NCBI GenBank assembly: GCA_017308345.1
Contig: JAFKFE010000506.1
Span: 1-11,763, forward strand
Reading direction: 5' to 3'
DNA from: Alphaproteobacteria bacterium
GTDB taxonomy: Bacteria; Pseudomonadota; Alphaproteobacteria; Rhizobiales; Rhizobiaceae
DNA length: 11,763 nucleotides
The notes below the pieces were generated by a model. That model saw nothing but the letters and a program-made list of their open reading frames with translations, ran no database searches and was not told the DNA's origin. Each line of letters opens with the position of its first letter. Position 1 is the first letter of the stretch. The position numbers were made by a program, and so were the translations under genes. This document shows, piece by piece, positions 1 through 9,845 of the stretch.

Positions 1-499
1 GCGGGCGCTCTATCCGCTGGTGGTCCTGTTTCAAAACGTGCCCAAGGTGGCGCTGGCGCCGATCTTCATCCTCTGGTTCGGCTACGGGCTCGCGCCCAAG
101 ATCGGCCTGATCCTGGTCATCGCCTTCTTCCCGGTGACCTTGTCGATGCTGGCGGGCATGCAGTCGGTCGACCGTTCGTTGCTGTCGCTGATGAATTCGG
201 TCGGCGCCAGCCCGACGCAGATCCTGTTCAGGATCCGCGTCCCGCACTCGCTGCCGAACCTGATGGCCGGAACCAAGATCGCCGCGACGCTCAGCGTCAT
301 CGGCGCCATCGTCGGCGAATTCGCCGGCGCCTCGGACGGGCTCGGCTACGTCATCCAGTTCGCCTCGACGCAGCTCGACACCGCGCTCGTCTTCGCGGCG
401 CTGCTGCTCGTTTCGGTGCTGGGCATCGCCTTCTACTACGCAGCCGAGATCCTCGAACGCATCGTGGTGCCATGGGCGCCGAAATTCAGCCAGGCCTAG
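1..499 (+). CDS. ABC transporter permease, SsuC/TauC type (5'-truncated)
   Basis: This is the C-terminal part of an inner-membrane permease of the binding-protein-dependent importer family that includes SsuC, TauC and ThiX. The reading frame is open from base 2, so the N-terminus lies outside the window and about 166 residues are visible. The EAA-type loop that docks on the ATPase is recognisable around 200-270 (NSVGASPTQILFRIRVPHS, then LPNLMAG), followed by the usual GEFAGASDGLGY segment and a last hydrophobic helix near 385-445. It ends 40 bp before a THI5-like binding protein on the same strand, so the two very probably form one importer whose ATPase is further upstream. The substrate cannot be read from the permease. 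Family assignment is secure; specificity is open, with a B6-related compound possible from the neighbourhood. Confidence 0.9.
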   Translation, partial: RALYPLVVLFQNVPKVALAPIFILWFGYGLAPKIGLILVIAFFPVTLSMLAGMQSVDRSLLSLMNSVGASPTQILFRIRVPHSLPNLMAGTKIAATLSVIGAIVGEFAGASDGLGYVIQFASTQLDTALVFAALLLVSVLGIAFYYAAEILERIVVPWAPKFSQA

Positions 500-523
500 G
501 CCTTCTCCGTCGACCAACATCAT

Positions 524-532
524 AAGAAGGGA
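524..532 (+). promoter_or_regulatory. Ribosome binding site of the THI5-like binding protein gene
   Basis: The purine-rich stretch AAGAAGGGA lies 7 nt before the ATG at 540 and supports that start. The 40-bp gap after the permease has room for little else, which fits co-transcription. Confidence 0.7.
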
Positions 533-539
533 ACAAAAA

Positions 540-1550
540 ATGCTCAGACGCTCACTTATCAAGGTAGCCGCCATTGCCGCGGCCGCCGGTGTGCTTGGCT
601 TCTCGAACGCAGCCCTGGCAGCCGACAAGGTCAACGTCCAGCTCGACTGGGTGGTGCGCGGCAACCACGCCATGTTCTTCGTCGGCAAGGAAAAAGGTTT
701 CTTCGCCAAGAACGACATCGACGTCGCCGAGATCCGCAAGGGCTCGGGCTCGCCCGACGCCATGCGGCTGGTGGGCAATGAGAACGCGGATTTCGGCTTC
801 GGCGATCTTCCCACGCTCGCCGTCGCCCGGTCGCAGAATGTCCCGGTCGTCGCGGTGGCCGCCGTCAACCAGCATTCGCCGCTGGCCATCATCTCGCTGG
901 CCAAGACGGTGAAGCTCGCCAAGCCGGCCGACCTCAAGGGGCTCACCATCGGCATTCATCCGGCCGGCTCGACCTATATCTTCTTCAAGGGCTTCCTGGC
1001 GGCCAATGGCCTGACCGAGAAGGACATGACGCTGAACAGCGTCTCGCCGCCCTATGAAAGCTATCTTCTCCTTGGCCGGGTGCAGACGGTGGTCGGCTAT
1101 GTCGACGCCGAGGTTCCCGAGCTGGAAGCCAAGGCCGGCGGTCCCGGCTCGCTCAGCATCATGATGGGCGCGGATCATGGCTGGAAGGCTTACGGCTCCG
1201 GTCTGTTCACCTCGGAGAAGATGATCAAGGACAAGCCCGACGTCGTCGCGCGTTTCGTCAAGGCCTACAGCGAAGCCTTCGACTATGTCGTTGCCCATCC
1301 GGAAGAGGCCGCCGAGATCACGGCCAAGGCGGCACCTGGATACGCCGACAAGAAGGATGTGCTTCTGGCGCAGATCAACGCCGACATCGCGTCGACCTTC
1401 ACCAGTTCCGACACCAAGGAACACGGCCTCGGCTGGATGACTAAGACGCAGTGGGAGGAAACCCTGAAGACGCTCACCGATCAGGGCGTGCTCAAGGCCA
1501 CCCTGTCGGCGGACGATGTCTTCACCGACGCGTTCCTGGCAAAGAAGTAA
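540..1550 (+). CDS. NMT1/THI5-like ABC transporter substrate-binding protein
   Basis: This is a periplasmic solute-binding protein of the SsuA/THI5 (NMT1) family, 336 residues, normal for the family. A Sec signal peptide is clear: MLRRS with basic residues, an alanine-rich core and an ALA-A cleavage site near residue 27. The mature part opens with VNVQLDWVVRGNHAMFF, the family pattern of an LDW strand followed by a histidine-containing loop, then a KGFF segment and a glycine-serine loop (GSGSPDAM). Family members bind small ring compounds and organic anions, for example pyrimidine thiamin precursors, riboflavin, or alkanesulfonates. The gene follows its permease and is the last gene of that unit, since the next gene is convergent. 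Beside B6 catabolism genes it could bind pyridoxine or a related pyridine compound, but this is inference from location only. Confidence 0.9.
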   Translation: MLRRSLIKVAAIAAAAGVLGFSNAALAADKVNVQLDWVVRGNHAMFFVGKEKGFFAKNDIDVAEIRKGSGSPDAMRLVGNENADFGFGDLPTLAVARSQNVPVVAVAAVNQHSPLAIISLAKTVKLAKPADLKGLTIGIHPAGSTYIFFKGFLAANGLTEKDMTLNSVSPPYESYLLLGRVQTVVGYVDAEVPELEAKAGGPGSLSIMMGADHGWKAYGSGLFTSEKMIKDKPDVVARFVKAYSEAFDYVVAHPEEAAEITAKAAPGYADKKDVLLAQINADIASTFTSSDTKEHGLGWMTKTQWEETLKTLTDQGVLKATLSADDVFTDAFLAKK

Positions 1551-1588
1551 GAGGCGCGCGGTGCTGGAGCGGGCAAGTCGATGAGCGC

Positions 1589-2014
1589 CTACCGGCAGAC
1601 CAGATTGTCCTGCCCCATGACGCAGGACACGGCGCGCTCGCCTTTCGCCGCGTCGGCGCGGTCGAGCGTGATCTGCGCGCGGGTGGCATATGCGCGACCC
1701 GACAGGCCGCACCACAGCCGCTCGATGGGCAGGTTCTCGCGCTTGTCGTTGAGGATCGTGAACGTGCCGGTCTTGGGATCGAACCAGAGCTCGAGGCGAG
1801 CGCTCTTGCCCGGCTCGACCGTCGCGATCCCGGCCGAATACCAGTGGGCGAAGTCGGCATTGCACGACAGCCCCTCACTGCCCGCATTCGAAATCGTCAG
1901 CGGCACCATATCGAGCCCATCGGTGCCCTTGCGGACGATGACATGGTGCAACTCAACCGCGCTGGCGAACGATGTGAACGCCAGCATCACCGGGAGGACA
2001 TAACGAATCTTCAC
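1589..2014 (-). CDS. Hypothetical secreted protein with four cysteines
   Basis: I do not recognise this protein. I chose the GTG at 2014-2012 as start because it gives 141 residues opening with a short basic tip (KIRY), a hydrophobic core and an ASA cleavage site near residue 19, a convincing signal peptide. Purine-rich GGAG and AGG stretches lie just upstream. The frame can extend to about 2080, but that adds a charged leader that would bury the signal. The mature protein of about 122 residues has four cysteines (SCNADF, LWCGLSG, SCVMG and a C-terminal VCR), possibly two disulfides, and many beta-type segments. Codons prefer G/C in third position in this frame, which argues for a real gene. 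It is convergent with the THI5-like importer (38 bp) and divergent from the BMP operon, so it is transcribed separately from both. No function can be given. Confidence 0.72.
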   Translation of the reverse strand: MKIRYVLPVMLAFTSFASAVELHHVIVRKGTDGLDMVPLTISNAGSEGLSCNADFAHWYSAGIATVEPGKSARLELWFDPKTGTFTILNDKRENLPIERLWCGLSGRAYATRAQITLDRADAAKGERAVSCVMGQDNLVCR

Positions 2015-2116
2015 TTTGCCTGAGCTCCATGGGTAAATTTTTCTCAGGCAGTCTATCTCGCTTCTGCGCAATAACAACAAGAATATTGATTGGTAAATCG
2101 AAACAGAGAGGGTGAA
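2015..2116. promoter_or_regulatory. Divergent intergenic region, probable promoter of the BMP/B6 operon
   Basis: This 102-bp stretch is clearly richer in A/T than its surroundings and separates the GTG of the secreted protein (-) from the ATG of the BMP binding protein (+). It must hold the promoter of the seven-gene operon unless transcription comes from further upstream. I see no clean sigma70 pair. A short imperfect dyad, CAATA (2069-2073) and TATTG (2084-2088), could be an operator half-site pair, but such short arms can occur by chance. Confidence 0.5.
2106..2112 (+). promoter_or_regulatory. Ribosome binding site fixing the BMP-protein start
   Basis: GAGAGGG lies 4 nt before the ATG at 2117. 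It favours this start over an in-frame TTG at 2090, which has no such site and would put a charged nine-residue leader before the signal peptide. Confidence 0.75.
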
Positions 2117-3145
2117 ATGTTAAAGCTTCTGAAGAGCAGTGTGAGTGCAGTTATACTGAGCGGCGTCTTGCTTGGCGGCGCGCTTGCTGGCGAAGTCAAG
2201 TCGATCGCCATCCTGACGCCGGAAGAAGGCACCGATTACGGTTGGAACCAGCAGGGCATCGATGCCGCCAAGGCGGCGGGCAAGGCCGCCGGCGTCGAAG
2301 TGGTCGTGGCCCAGGGCCTCGGCTATGGCGATGTCCGCCCGACCTTGCGGGAACTCGCTTCCGACGGCGCCAGCCTGCTGATCGCCCATGCCAGCGGCTA
2401 CAACACCTCGGCGCCTGAAATCGCCAAGGAGTTGAAGGTTCCGGTGGCGATCGTCGATACGCCGAACGGCTTGGAGAAGGGTCTCGTCGCCGACTACACG
2501 CTGAGCGGTCACCAGGGCGCCTATCTCGCCGGCCGCCTTGCCGCCAAGATGTCGCGCACGAAATCTGTCGGCATCGTCGTGTCTGGTGAACCTGCGTCAT
2601 GGAACTCGCAGTCGGCGGCGTTCGCCCAGGGCGTGAAGGCGGAGAATCCGGACGTCAAGATCACCTATGCGGTGATCGGCCCGGCCGCCTACAGCGATGC
2701 GGCCGGCGGCAAGCGCGTCACCGAAAGCGTTATCGCCTCCGGCGCCGACATCATCTTCGGCCAGGGCAACGGCTCGAGCTTCGGCATGCTGCAGGCGGTC
2801 GAGACGACCAAGGCTGCCGACGGCGGCAAGGTCTATTTCATCGACGTCATCGGCGACAAGTCGCCGATCGACAAGGGCTTCCTGCTGTCCTCGGTGGTCT
2901 GGAACATCGAGCCGGTCTACGCGGCGATGATCGCCGACATAAAGGCCGACACGTTCGGCACCAAGCATTATTCGATCGGCCTCAAGGACGATTCCGTGAA
3001 GCTCTTGAAGACCGCCGCCATCCCGGACAATGTCTGGTCCGAGATCCAGGCGCTGCGCGAGGACGTCATCTCCGGCAAGATCAAGGTCGATCCGGTCTAT
3101 GACGCCGCCGCCGTCAGGGCGCTGATGACGAGCGTCGCCCAGTAA
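2117..3145 (+). CDS. BMP-family (PnrA-like) ABC transporter substrate-binding protein
   Basis: This is the periplasmic binding protein of a BMP/PnrA-type importer, 342 residues from the ATG at 2117. The signal peptide has a basic start (MLKLLK), a hydrophobic core and an ALA-G cleavage site near residue 24. The absence of a lipobox cysteine suggests a soluble periplasmic protein. Family marks are the first strand IAILTPEEG with DYGWNQQG, the central GIVVSGEPASWNSQ strand-loop, and IASGADIIFGQGNGSS. Known relatives bind purine nucleosides (Treponema PnrA, Bacillus YufN/NupN) or riboflavin (Treponema RfuA). It is the first gene of an operon with its own ATPase and two permeases and with three vitamin B6 degradation enzymes, so a B6 vitamer or pyridoxic compound is a reasonable candidate ligand. 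Family assignment is firm; the ligand is inferred. Confidence 0.92.
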   Translation: MLKLLKSSVSAVILSGVLLGGALAGEVKSIAILTPEEGTDYGWNQQGIDAAKAAGKAAGVEVVVAQGLGYGDVRPTLRELASDGASLLIAHASGYNTSAPEIAKELKVPVAIVDTPNGLEKGLVADYTLSGHQGAYLAGRLAAKMSRTKSVGIVVSGEPASWNSQSAAFAQGVKAENPDVKITYAVIGPAAYSDAAGGKRVTESVIASGADIIFGQGNGSSFGMLQAVETTKAADGGKVYFIDVIGDKSPIDKGFLLSSVVWNIEPVYAAMIADIKADTFGTKHYSIGLKDDSVKLLKTAAIPDNVWSEIQALREDVISGKIKVDPVYDAAAVRALMTSVAQ

Positions 3146-3160
3146 GGCGACCACGAGTCT

Positions 3161-3205
3161 TCCGGAGGGGCGATCGGTTCACCCCTCCGGATATTTCCCG
3201 TTTTT
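3161..3205 (+). terminator. Perfect 10-bp hairpin with T tract between binding protein and ATPase genes (attenuator-like)
   Basis: TCCGGAGGGG (3161-3170) and CCCCTCCGGA (3182-3191) are perfect inverted copies with an 11-nt loop. A T-rich stretch follows, with five T at 3201-3205. It sits 15 bp after the stop of the binding-protein gene and 16 bp before the ATPase start. In ABC operons such structures often end most transcripts or protect the upstream mRNA, so that binding protein exceeds ATPase and permeases. The gap between stem and T run makes it an imperfect intrinsic terminator, which fits partial read-through. Confidence 0.6.
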
Positions 3206-3221
3206 CCAGTGCTGGGCTTTC

Positions 3222-4790
3222 ATGAGCAGTCTTTCTTCATCGCCCGCCGGCAAGCGCGATATCGTCGCGCTCGAAGGCGTGACCAAACGCTTTCCCGGCA
3301 TCGTCGCCAATGACGGCATCGACCTGTCGATCCGTCCCGGCGAGGTGCATGTTCTGCTCGGCGAGAACGGCGCGGGAAAATCCACCCTGATCGGCATGCT
3401 GTCGGGACTGCTGCAGCCGGACGAGGGGCGCATACTGGTCGACGGCAAGCCGACGCCGATCACCTCGCCGCGCCACGCGCTGGCGCTGGGCATCGGCACC
3501 GTGTTCCAGCACATGATGCTGGTGCCGACGCTGACGGTGGCGGAAAACCTCTTGCTCGGCGGACCCTGGTGGCAGCGCCCCAGGACCGAAGAACTGGCGG
3601 CGCGCGTCGCCGAGATCACACGCAGCCTGGGCATCACGGTCAAGCTGCATGCCAAGGTGTCGGAGCTTTCGCTCGGCGAGCAGCAGCAGGTCGAGATCCT
3701 GCGCGCCATGGTGCGCAACAGCCGGCTGCTGATCCTCGATGAATCCACCTCGATGCTGACGCCCAAGGGCATCGAGGAACTCGGCGCGCTGATGCGCCGC
3801 CTGGCCGAGAAGGGCCTGGCGATCGTCTTCATCACCCACAAGCTCAAGGAGGCGGCGGCTTTCGGCGACCGCATCTCGGTGCTGAAACTCGGCCGCAAGG
3901 TCGGCGAGATCCCGCCCGAGCGTTTTCGCGCGCTGGGTGAGCAGGAGATCATCTCGGAAATCGTGGAGTTGATGTTCGGCAAGCGGAAGGACGATCCCGA
4001 AGCTGCCCAGCGTCCTACCCGAACCATTCGCGCCGATGCCGCGCCGCTGCTTCAGGTCGCCGATCTCTCGGTCGCGCCGACCGACAACGCGCCGGGCCTG
4101 TCGTCGATCTCCTTCGACATCCGCCCCGGCGAGATTCTCGGGATCGCCGGTATCGACGGCAATGGCCAGAAGCAATTGGCCGAGGCCTTGGCCGGCCAGC
4201 GCGCCGCGACCCGCGGCTCGGTGCGGCTGGAGGGCACTGCCATCGAGGCGGCGAGCGTCGGCGAACGCCGCAAGCAAGGCCTTCGCTACCTGACCGACGA
4301 CCGGTTGGGCGAAGGCACGGTCGGCACCTTCCCGGTCTCGATCAACTTCTTCCTCAAGCAGGTCGGCGCGGCGCCCTTCTGGCGCGGCGGCGTCGAGCAG
4401 CGCGCCGAGATCGACAGGCGCGCCGCCGAGCTCGTGCGCGAATATGATGTGCGTACGCCCAGCCTGAAGACGCCGGTCGCCCGGCTTTCCGGCGGTAACA
4501 TCCAGAAGGTGCTTTTGGCGCGCGAACTTGCCGAGGGCGCGAAGGTGGTGATCTTCAACAAGCCGACCTACGGGCTCGATCTCGCCAACACGCTGGCGTC
4601 ACGCCAGCGCATCCGCGACACCGCGGCACGCGGCCTTGCCGTCCTCTTGATCTCCACCGACCTCGAGGAATTGCTCAGCATGTGCGACCGCATCGCCGTG
4701 ATTGCCAATGGCGCGCTCGTAGGCACCGTCGGGAATACCGACGATGCCCGCACCAAGGTCGGGCGCCTGATGATCGGACTCGCCGCATGA
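3222..4790 (+). CDS. BMP-type importer ATPase with two nucleotide-binding domains
   Basis: This 522-residue cytoplasmic ATPase is a fusion of two ABC domains, as in RbsA, YufO and other nucleoside/sugar importers. The first domain has Walker A GENGAGKST (47-55), a Q loop in VFQHMML, signature LSLGEQ (149-154), Walker B with D173-E174, and switch H206 in FITHKLKEA. The second has a degenerate Walker A (GIDGNGQKQ), a good signature LSGGN (422-426), and a Walker B without acidic residues (FNKPT, N446-K447). A weak second site is usual in this family. Unusual details are DEST where DEPT is expected in domain one, and NKPT where relatives often have ENPT or QPT. No strong ribosome binding site precedes the ATG. 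The stop overlaps the next start (ATGA, 4787-4790), implying translational coupling with the permease. Confidence 0.93.
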   Translation: MSSLSSSPAGKRDIVALEGVTKRFPGIVANDGIDLSIRPGEVHVLLGENGAGKSTLIGMLSGLLQPDEGRILVDGKPTPITSPRHALALGIGTVFQHMMLVPTLTVAENLLLGGPWWQRPRTEELAARVAEITRSLGITVKLHAKVSELSLGEQQQVEILRAMVRNSRLLILDESTSMLTPKGIEELGALMRRLAEKGLAIVFITHKLKEAAAFGDRISVLKLGRKVGEIPPERFRALGEQEIISEIVELMFGKRKDDPEAAQRPTRTIRADAAPLLQVADLSVAPTDNAPGLSSISFDIRPGEILGIAGIDGNGQKQLAEALAGQRAATRGSVRLEGTAIEAASVGERRKQGLRYLTDDRLGEGTVGTFPVSINFFLKQVGAAPFWRGGVEQRAEIDRRAAELVREYDVRTPSLKTPVARLSGGNIQKVLLARELAEGAKVVIFNKPTYGLDLANTLASRQRIRDTAARGLAVLLISTDLEELLSMCDRIAVIANGALVGTVGNTDDARTKVGRLMIGLAA

Positions 4791-5884
4791 GCATCGACAC
4801 CGCACCCACTGCCAGCGCCACCGCGCTCGACCCCACGAGCGGGGCCGCCACGCGCCGCGACATCCTGCGCCGGTTGCTGATGACGCTTGGGCCCATCCTG
4901 GTCGCTCTCGTCATCGCCGGCTGCATCCTGCTCGCCGTCGGCGTCGACCCGCTCGCCTATTACGGCTATGTGCTGGAGAAAGGCCTGTTCTCGCCTCTGG
5001 GCATCCAGCAGACGTTGACCCGCATGGCCCCGCTTTTGTTTCTTGCAGCCGGCCTTATCGTGGCCTTTCGCGCCGGGATGTGGAACCTGGGCGGCGACGG
5101 CCAGTTCCTGCTCGGCGCCGTCACGGCGGCCGCCAGCGCTCCTGTCCTGGTGCAGGTCATGCCTGGCTGGCTGGCGCTCATCTGCTCGTTCCTGATCGCC
5201 ATGGTCGTGGCGATGATCTGGTCGCTGGTGCCTGCTCTGCTGCGCGCTTATCAGGGCGTCAACGAGATCATCACCACGCTGATGATGACGTTCCTCGGCA
5301 CCTCGCTCGCCAATGTCCTGGTCAAGCTTGTTTTTCGCGATCCGGGCACGACCGTGCCGCAGACACGCACGCTACCGGTGGACGAGCGGCTGCCGCGCCT
5401 GTTCGACACCACCATCACCAGCGGCCTCCTGCTCGGCCTTGCCGCGATCATCATCGTGCATCTGGTGATGACGCGCACCGCGTTCGGTCTGAAGCTGCGC
5501 ATCGTCGGCGCAAATCCGCGCGCGGCGGTTCATGCGGGGCTGGGCGTGCCTGGCCTGACTATTGCTGTCTTCGCCATTTCCGCCGGGCTCGCCGGCCTTG
5601 CCGGCGCCGTCGACATCATCGGCGTGCAGGGCAATGTCCGCGCCGACTGGAATCCCGCTTATGGACTGGCGGTCATTCCGGCCGTGTTCCTCGCTCGCAT
5701 GAACGGCTTTGCCGCGATAGGTTTCGTATTCCTGCTTTCGGTGCTGTCGATCGGCGGCGAGAGCGCGGCGCGGCGGCTTGGCGTGCCCAATCATTTCACG
5801 CTGGTGCTGGTCTCCATCGTGCTGATCGTGCTCGCACTCGCCGAGTATGTCGACCATCGCTACAACCAGTCGAGAAAGGCCTGA
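4787..5884 (+). CDS. BMP-type ABC transporter permease 1
   Basis: This is an inner-membrane permease of the branched-chain amino acid/ribose type permease family (BPD_transp_2), here of the YufP-like branch, 365 residues. The start at 4787 overlaps the ATPase stop; the open frame extends upstream but only inside the ATPase gene. A cytoplasmic N-terminus of about 30 residues (MSIDTAPTAS...) leads into the first membrane helix (LLMTLGPILVALVIAG). Further hydrophobic helices follow, with the conserved FRAGMWNLGGDGQF segment near residue 100, which in relatives reads FNIGxEGQ. The segment GVNEIITTLMM near residue 160 is also characteristic. It should pair with the second permease, starting 3 nt downstream, to form the channel for whatever the BMP binding protein delivers. 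Confidence 0.93.
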   Translation: MSIDTAPTASATALDPTSGAATRRDILRRLLMTLGPILVALVIAGCILLAVGVDPLAYYGYVLEKGLFSPLGIQQTLTRMAPLLFLAAGLIVAFRAGMWNLGGDGQFLLGAVTAAASAPVLVQVMPGWLALICSFLIAMVVAMIWSLVPALLRAYQGVNEIITTLMMTFLGTSLANVLVKLVFRDPGTTVPQTRTLPVDERLPRLFDTTITSGLLLGLAAIIIVHLVMTRTAFGLKLRIVGANPRAAVHAGLGVPGLTIAVFAISAGLAGLAGAVDIIGVQGNVRADWNPAYGLAVIPAVFLARMNGFAAIGFVFLLSVLSIGGESAARRLGVPNHFTLVLVSIVLIVLALAEYVDHRYNQSRKA

Positions 5885-5887
5885 GGC

Positions 5888-6823
5888 ATGACCGGGCTGT
5901 TCAGCGAAGTCTTCCTCAGCGCGCTCCTGTTCGGCGCCGTCACCGCGGCCATCCCGCTGCTGCTTGCCGGGCTCGGCGAGCAGATGTCGGAAAAGGCCGG
6001 CGTGCTCAACATCGGCATCGAAGGCATGATGCTGGCCGGCGCCTATCTCGGCTTCGTCGGTTCCTTCTATTCCGGATCGCTGTGGCTGGGTTTCCTCACA
6101 GGCGCCGCCGGCGGCGTCGCGGTGGCGCTGATCATGGCGCTGCTGTGCGTGCGCATCGGGCTGAACCAGATCGTCATCGGCATCGCGCTGACGCTCGGTC
6201 TCGAAGGATTGACGGCGCTGCTTCACCATTTCCAGTTCTCGCGCAGCTATCCCCGCCTGCCGGCGGCGGACGCGACCGTCATCCCGCTGCTGTCGGATAT
6301 TCCGGTCATCGGGCCCGCCTTCTTCAAGCACCATCTGATCGTCTATCTGGCGGTCGCGCTGGTGTTCGCCATGAGCTACCTCTACCGGCGCACGCAACTC
6401 GGCCTCAATCTGCAGGCCGCCGGCGACAAGCCGGCCGCGCTCGACGTCGCCGGCATAGACGTGGTCAGGACCCGCACCATAGCGGTGCTGACGACCGGCG
6501 CGCTGGCCGGGCTCGGCGGCGCCTATCTCGCCAATGTCGGGGCGGGACTGTTCATCCCGTTCATCACCAACGGCGCCGGATTCCTCGGCATCGTGCTGGC
6601 CATGCTGGCGCGCGGCCGTCCGGTTTGGGTGCTGTTCGGCGCGCTTTTGTTCGGGGTCTGCCTGTCGCTGACGACGGCCATGCAGGTGGCGGGCATCAAC
6701 ATACCGACCGACGTCATCCAGATGCTGCCGTTCCTGGCGGTAATGATCATGCTGGTGCTGTTCGGGCGGCGCGCCAGCCTGCCGGCGGCGCTCGGCATTC
6801 CATACGAGCGCGGTGCGCGCTGA
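5888..6823 (+). CDS. BMP-type ABC transporter permease 2
   Basis: This is the second permease of the importer, 311 residues, YufQ-like and also of the BPD_transp_2 family. It is almost entirely hydrophobic, with short loops. The family segment EKAGVLNIGIEGMMLAGAY lies near residues 36-54, and GLNQIVIGIALTLGLEGLTA near residues 90-110 matches the expected second conserved stretch. Towards the C-terminus GAGFLGIVLAMLARGRP marks the usual end region before the final helices. It starts 3 nt after the stop of permease 1, so both are probably translated in a coupled way in equal amounts. The next gene, 48 bp downstream, encodes a B6 degradation enzyme, which links transport and catabolism in one transcript. 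Confidence 0.93.
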   Translation: MTGLFSEVFLSALLFGAVTAAIPLLLAGLGEQMSEKAGVLNIGIEGMMLAGAYLGFVGSFYSGSLWLGFLTGAAGGVAVALIMALLCVRIGLNQIVIGIALTLGLEGLTALLHHFQFSRSYPRLPAADATVIPLLSDIPVIGPAFFKHHLIVYLAVALVFAMSYLYRRTQLGLNLQAAGDKPAALDVAGIDVVRTRTIAVLTTGALAGLGGAYLANVGAGLFIPFITNGAGFLGIVLAMLARGRPVWVLFGALLFGVCLSLTTAMQVAGINIPTDVIQMLPFLAVMIMLVLFGRRASLPAALGIPYERGAR

Positions 6824-7678
<855 letters not shown>

Positions 7679-7704
7679 ACGCCGCCAATCCGGAGACAAC
7701 TCCC

Positions 7705-9668
<1,964 letters not shown>

Positions 9669-9827
9669 CCCAGTCGTCAAGATCGACGGTCAAGGCCGGC
9701 GGAGGAAGTCACGTACTCATCCGGCGATTCCAAAAGAATATCGAGGACGGCGCCGCGCGCGCCGGCCGCGCCTCGGGCCGCGTGCCGGTGCGATCAAAAT
9801 AGAATCTTCGTAGAAGTAATAAAATCA
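9669..9827. other. Non-coding gap after the B6 operon
   Basis: I see no convincing gene here. The left part is GC-rich with short overlapping self-complementary stretches around 9748-9785 (for example GGCGC and GCGCC arms) that may help end the operon transcript, but no T tract follows. The right part, from about 9795, turns abruptly A/T-rich towards the 3' end of the tRNA. Confidence 0.5.
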
Positions 9828-9845
9828 ATCACTTGGATGAGTGAT
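9815..9845 (-). terminator. Weak terminator-like hairpin after the tRNA
   Basis: Read on the - strand, ATCACT and AGTGAT (9845-9840 and 9833-9828) form a 6-bp stem with a 6-nt loop, followed by TGATTTTATT. It begins at the final A of the encoded CCA. The stem is A/T-rich and short and the T run is interrupted, so termination here is plausible but unproven. Confidence 0.35.

Noticed and set aside
1551..1588. A terminator between the convergent genes (AGGCGC and GCGCCT arms near 1553 and 1585)
   Set aside because: The arms are short, the loop is long, there is no T tract and one arm reaches the neighbouring coding region, so I do not count it.
552..1865. A 437-codon open frame on the - strand
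   Set aside because: It lies antisense to the THI5-like binding protein and overlaps the better supported secreted protein gene in another frame; its translation is low-complexity and charge-rich.
2090..2116. TTG at 2090 as start of the BMP binding protein
   Set aside because: The ATG at 2117 has a clear ribosome binding site 4 nt upstream and gives a clean signal peptide; the TTG has neither.
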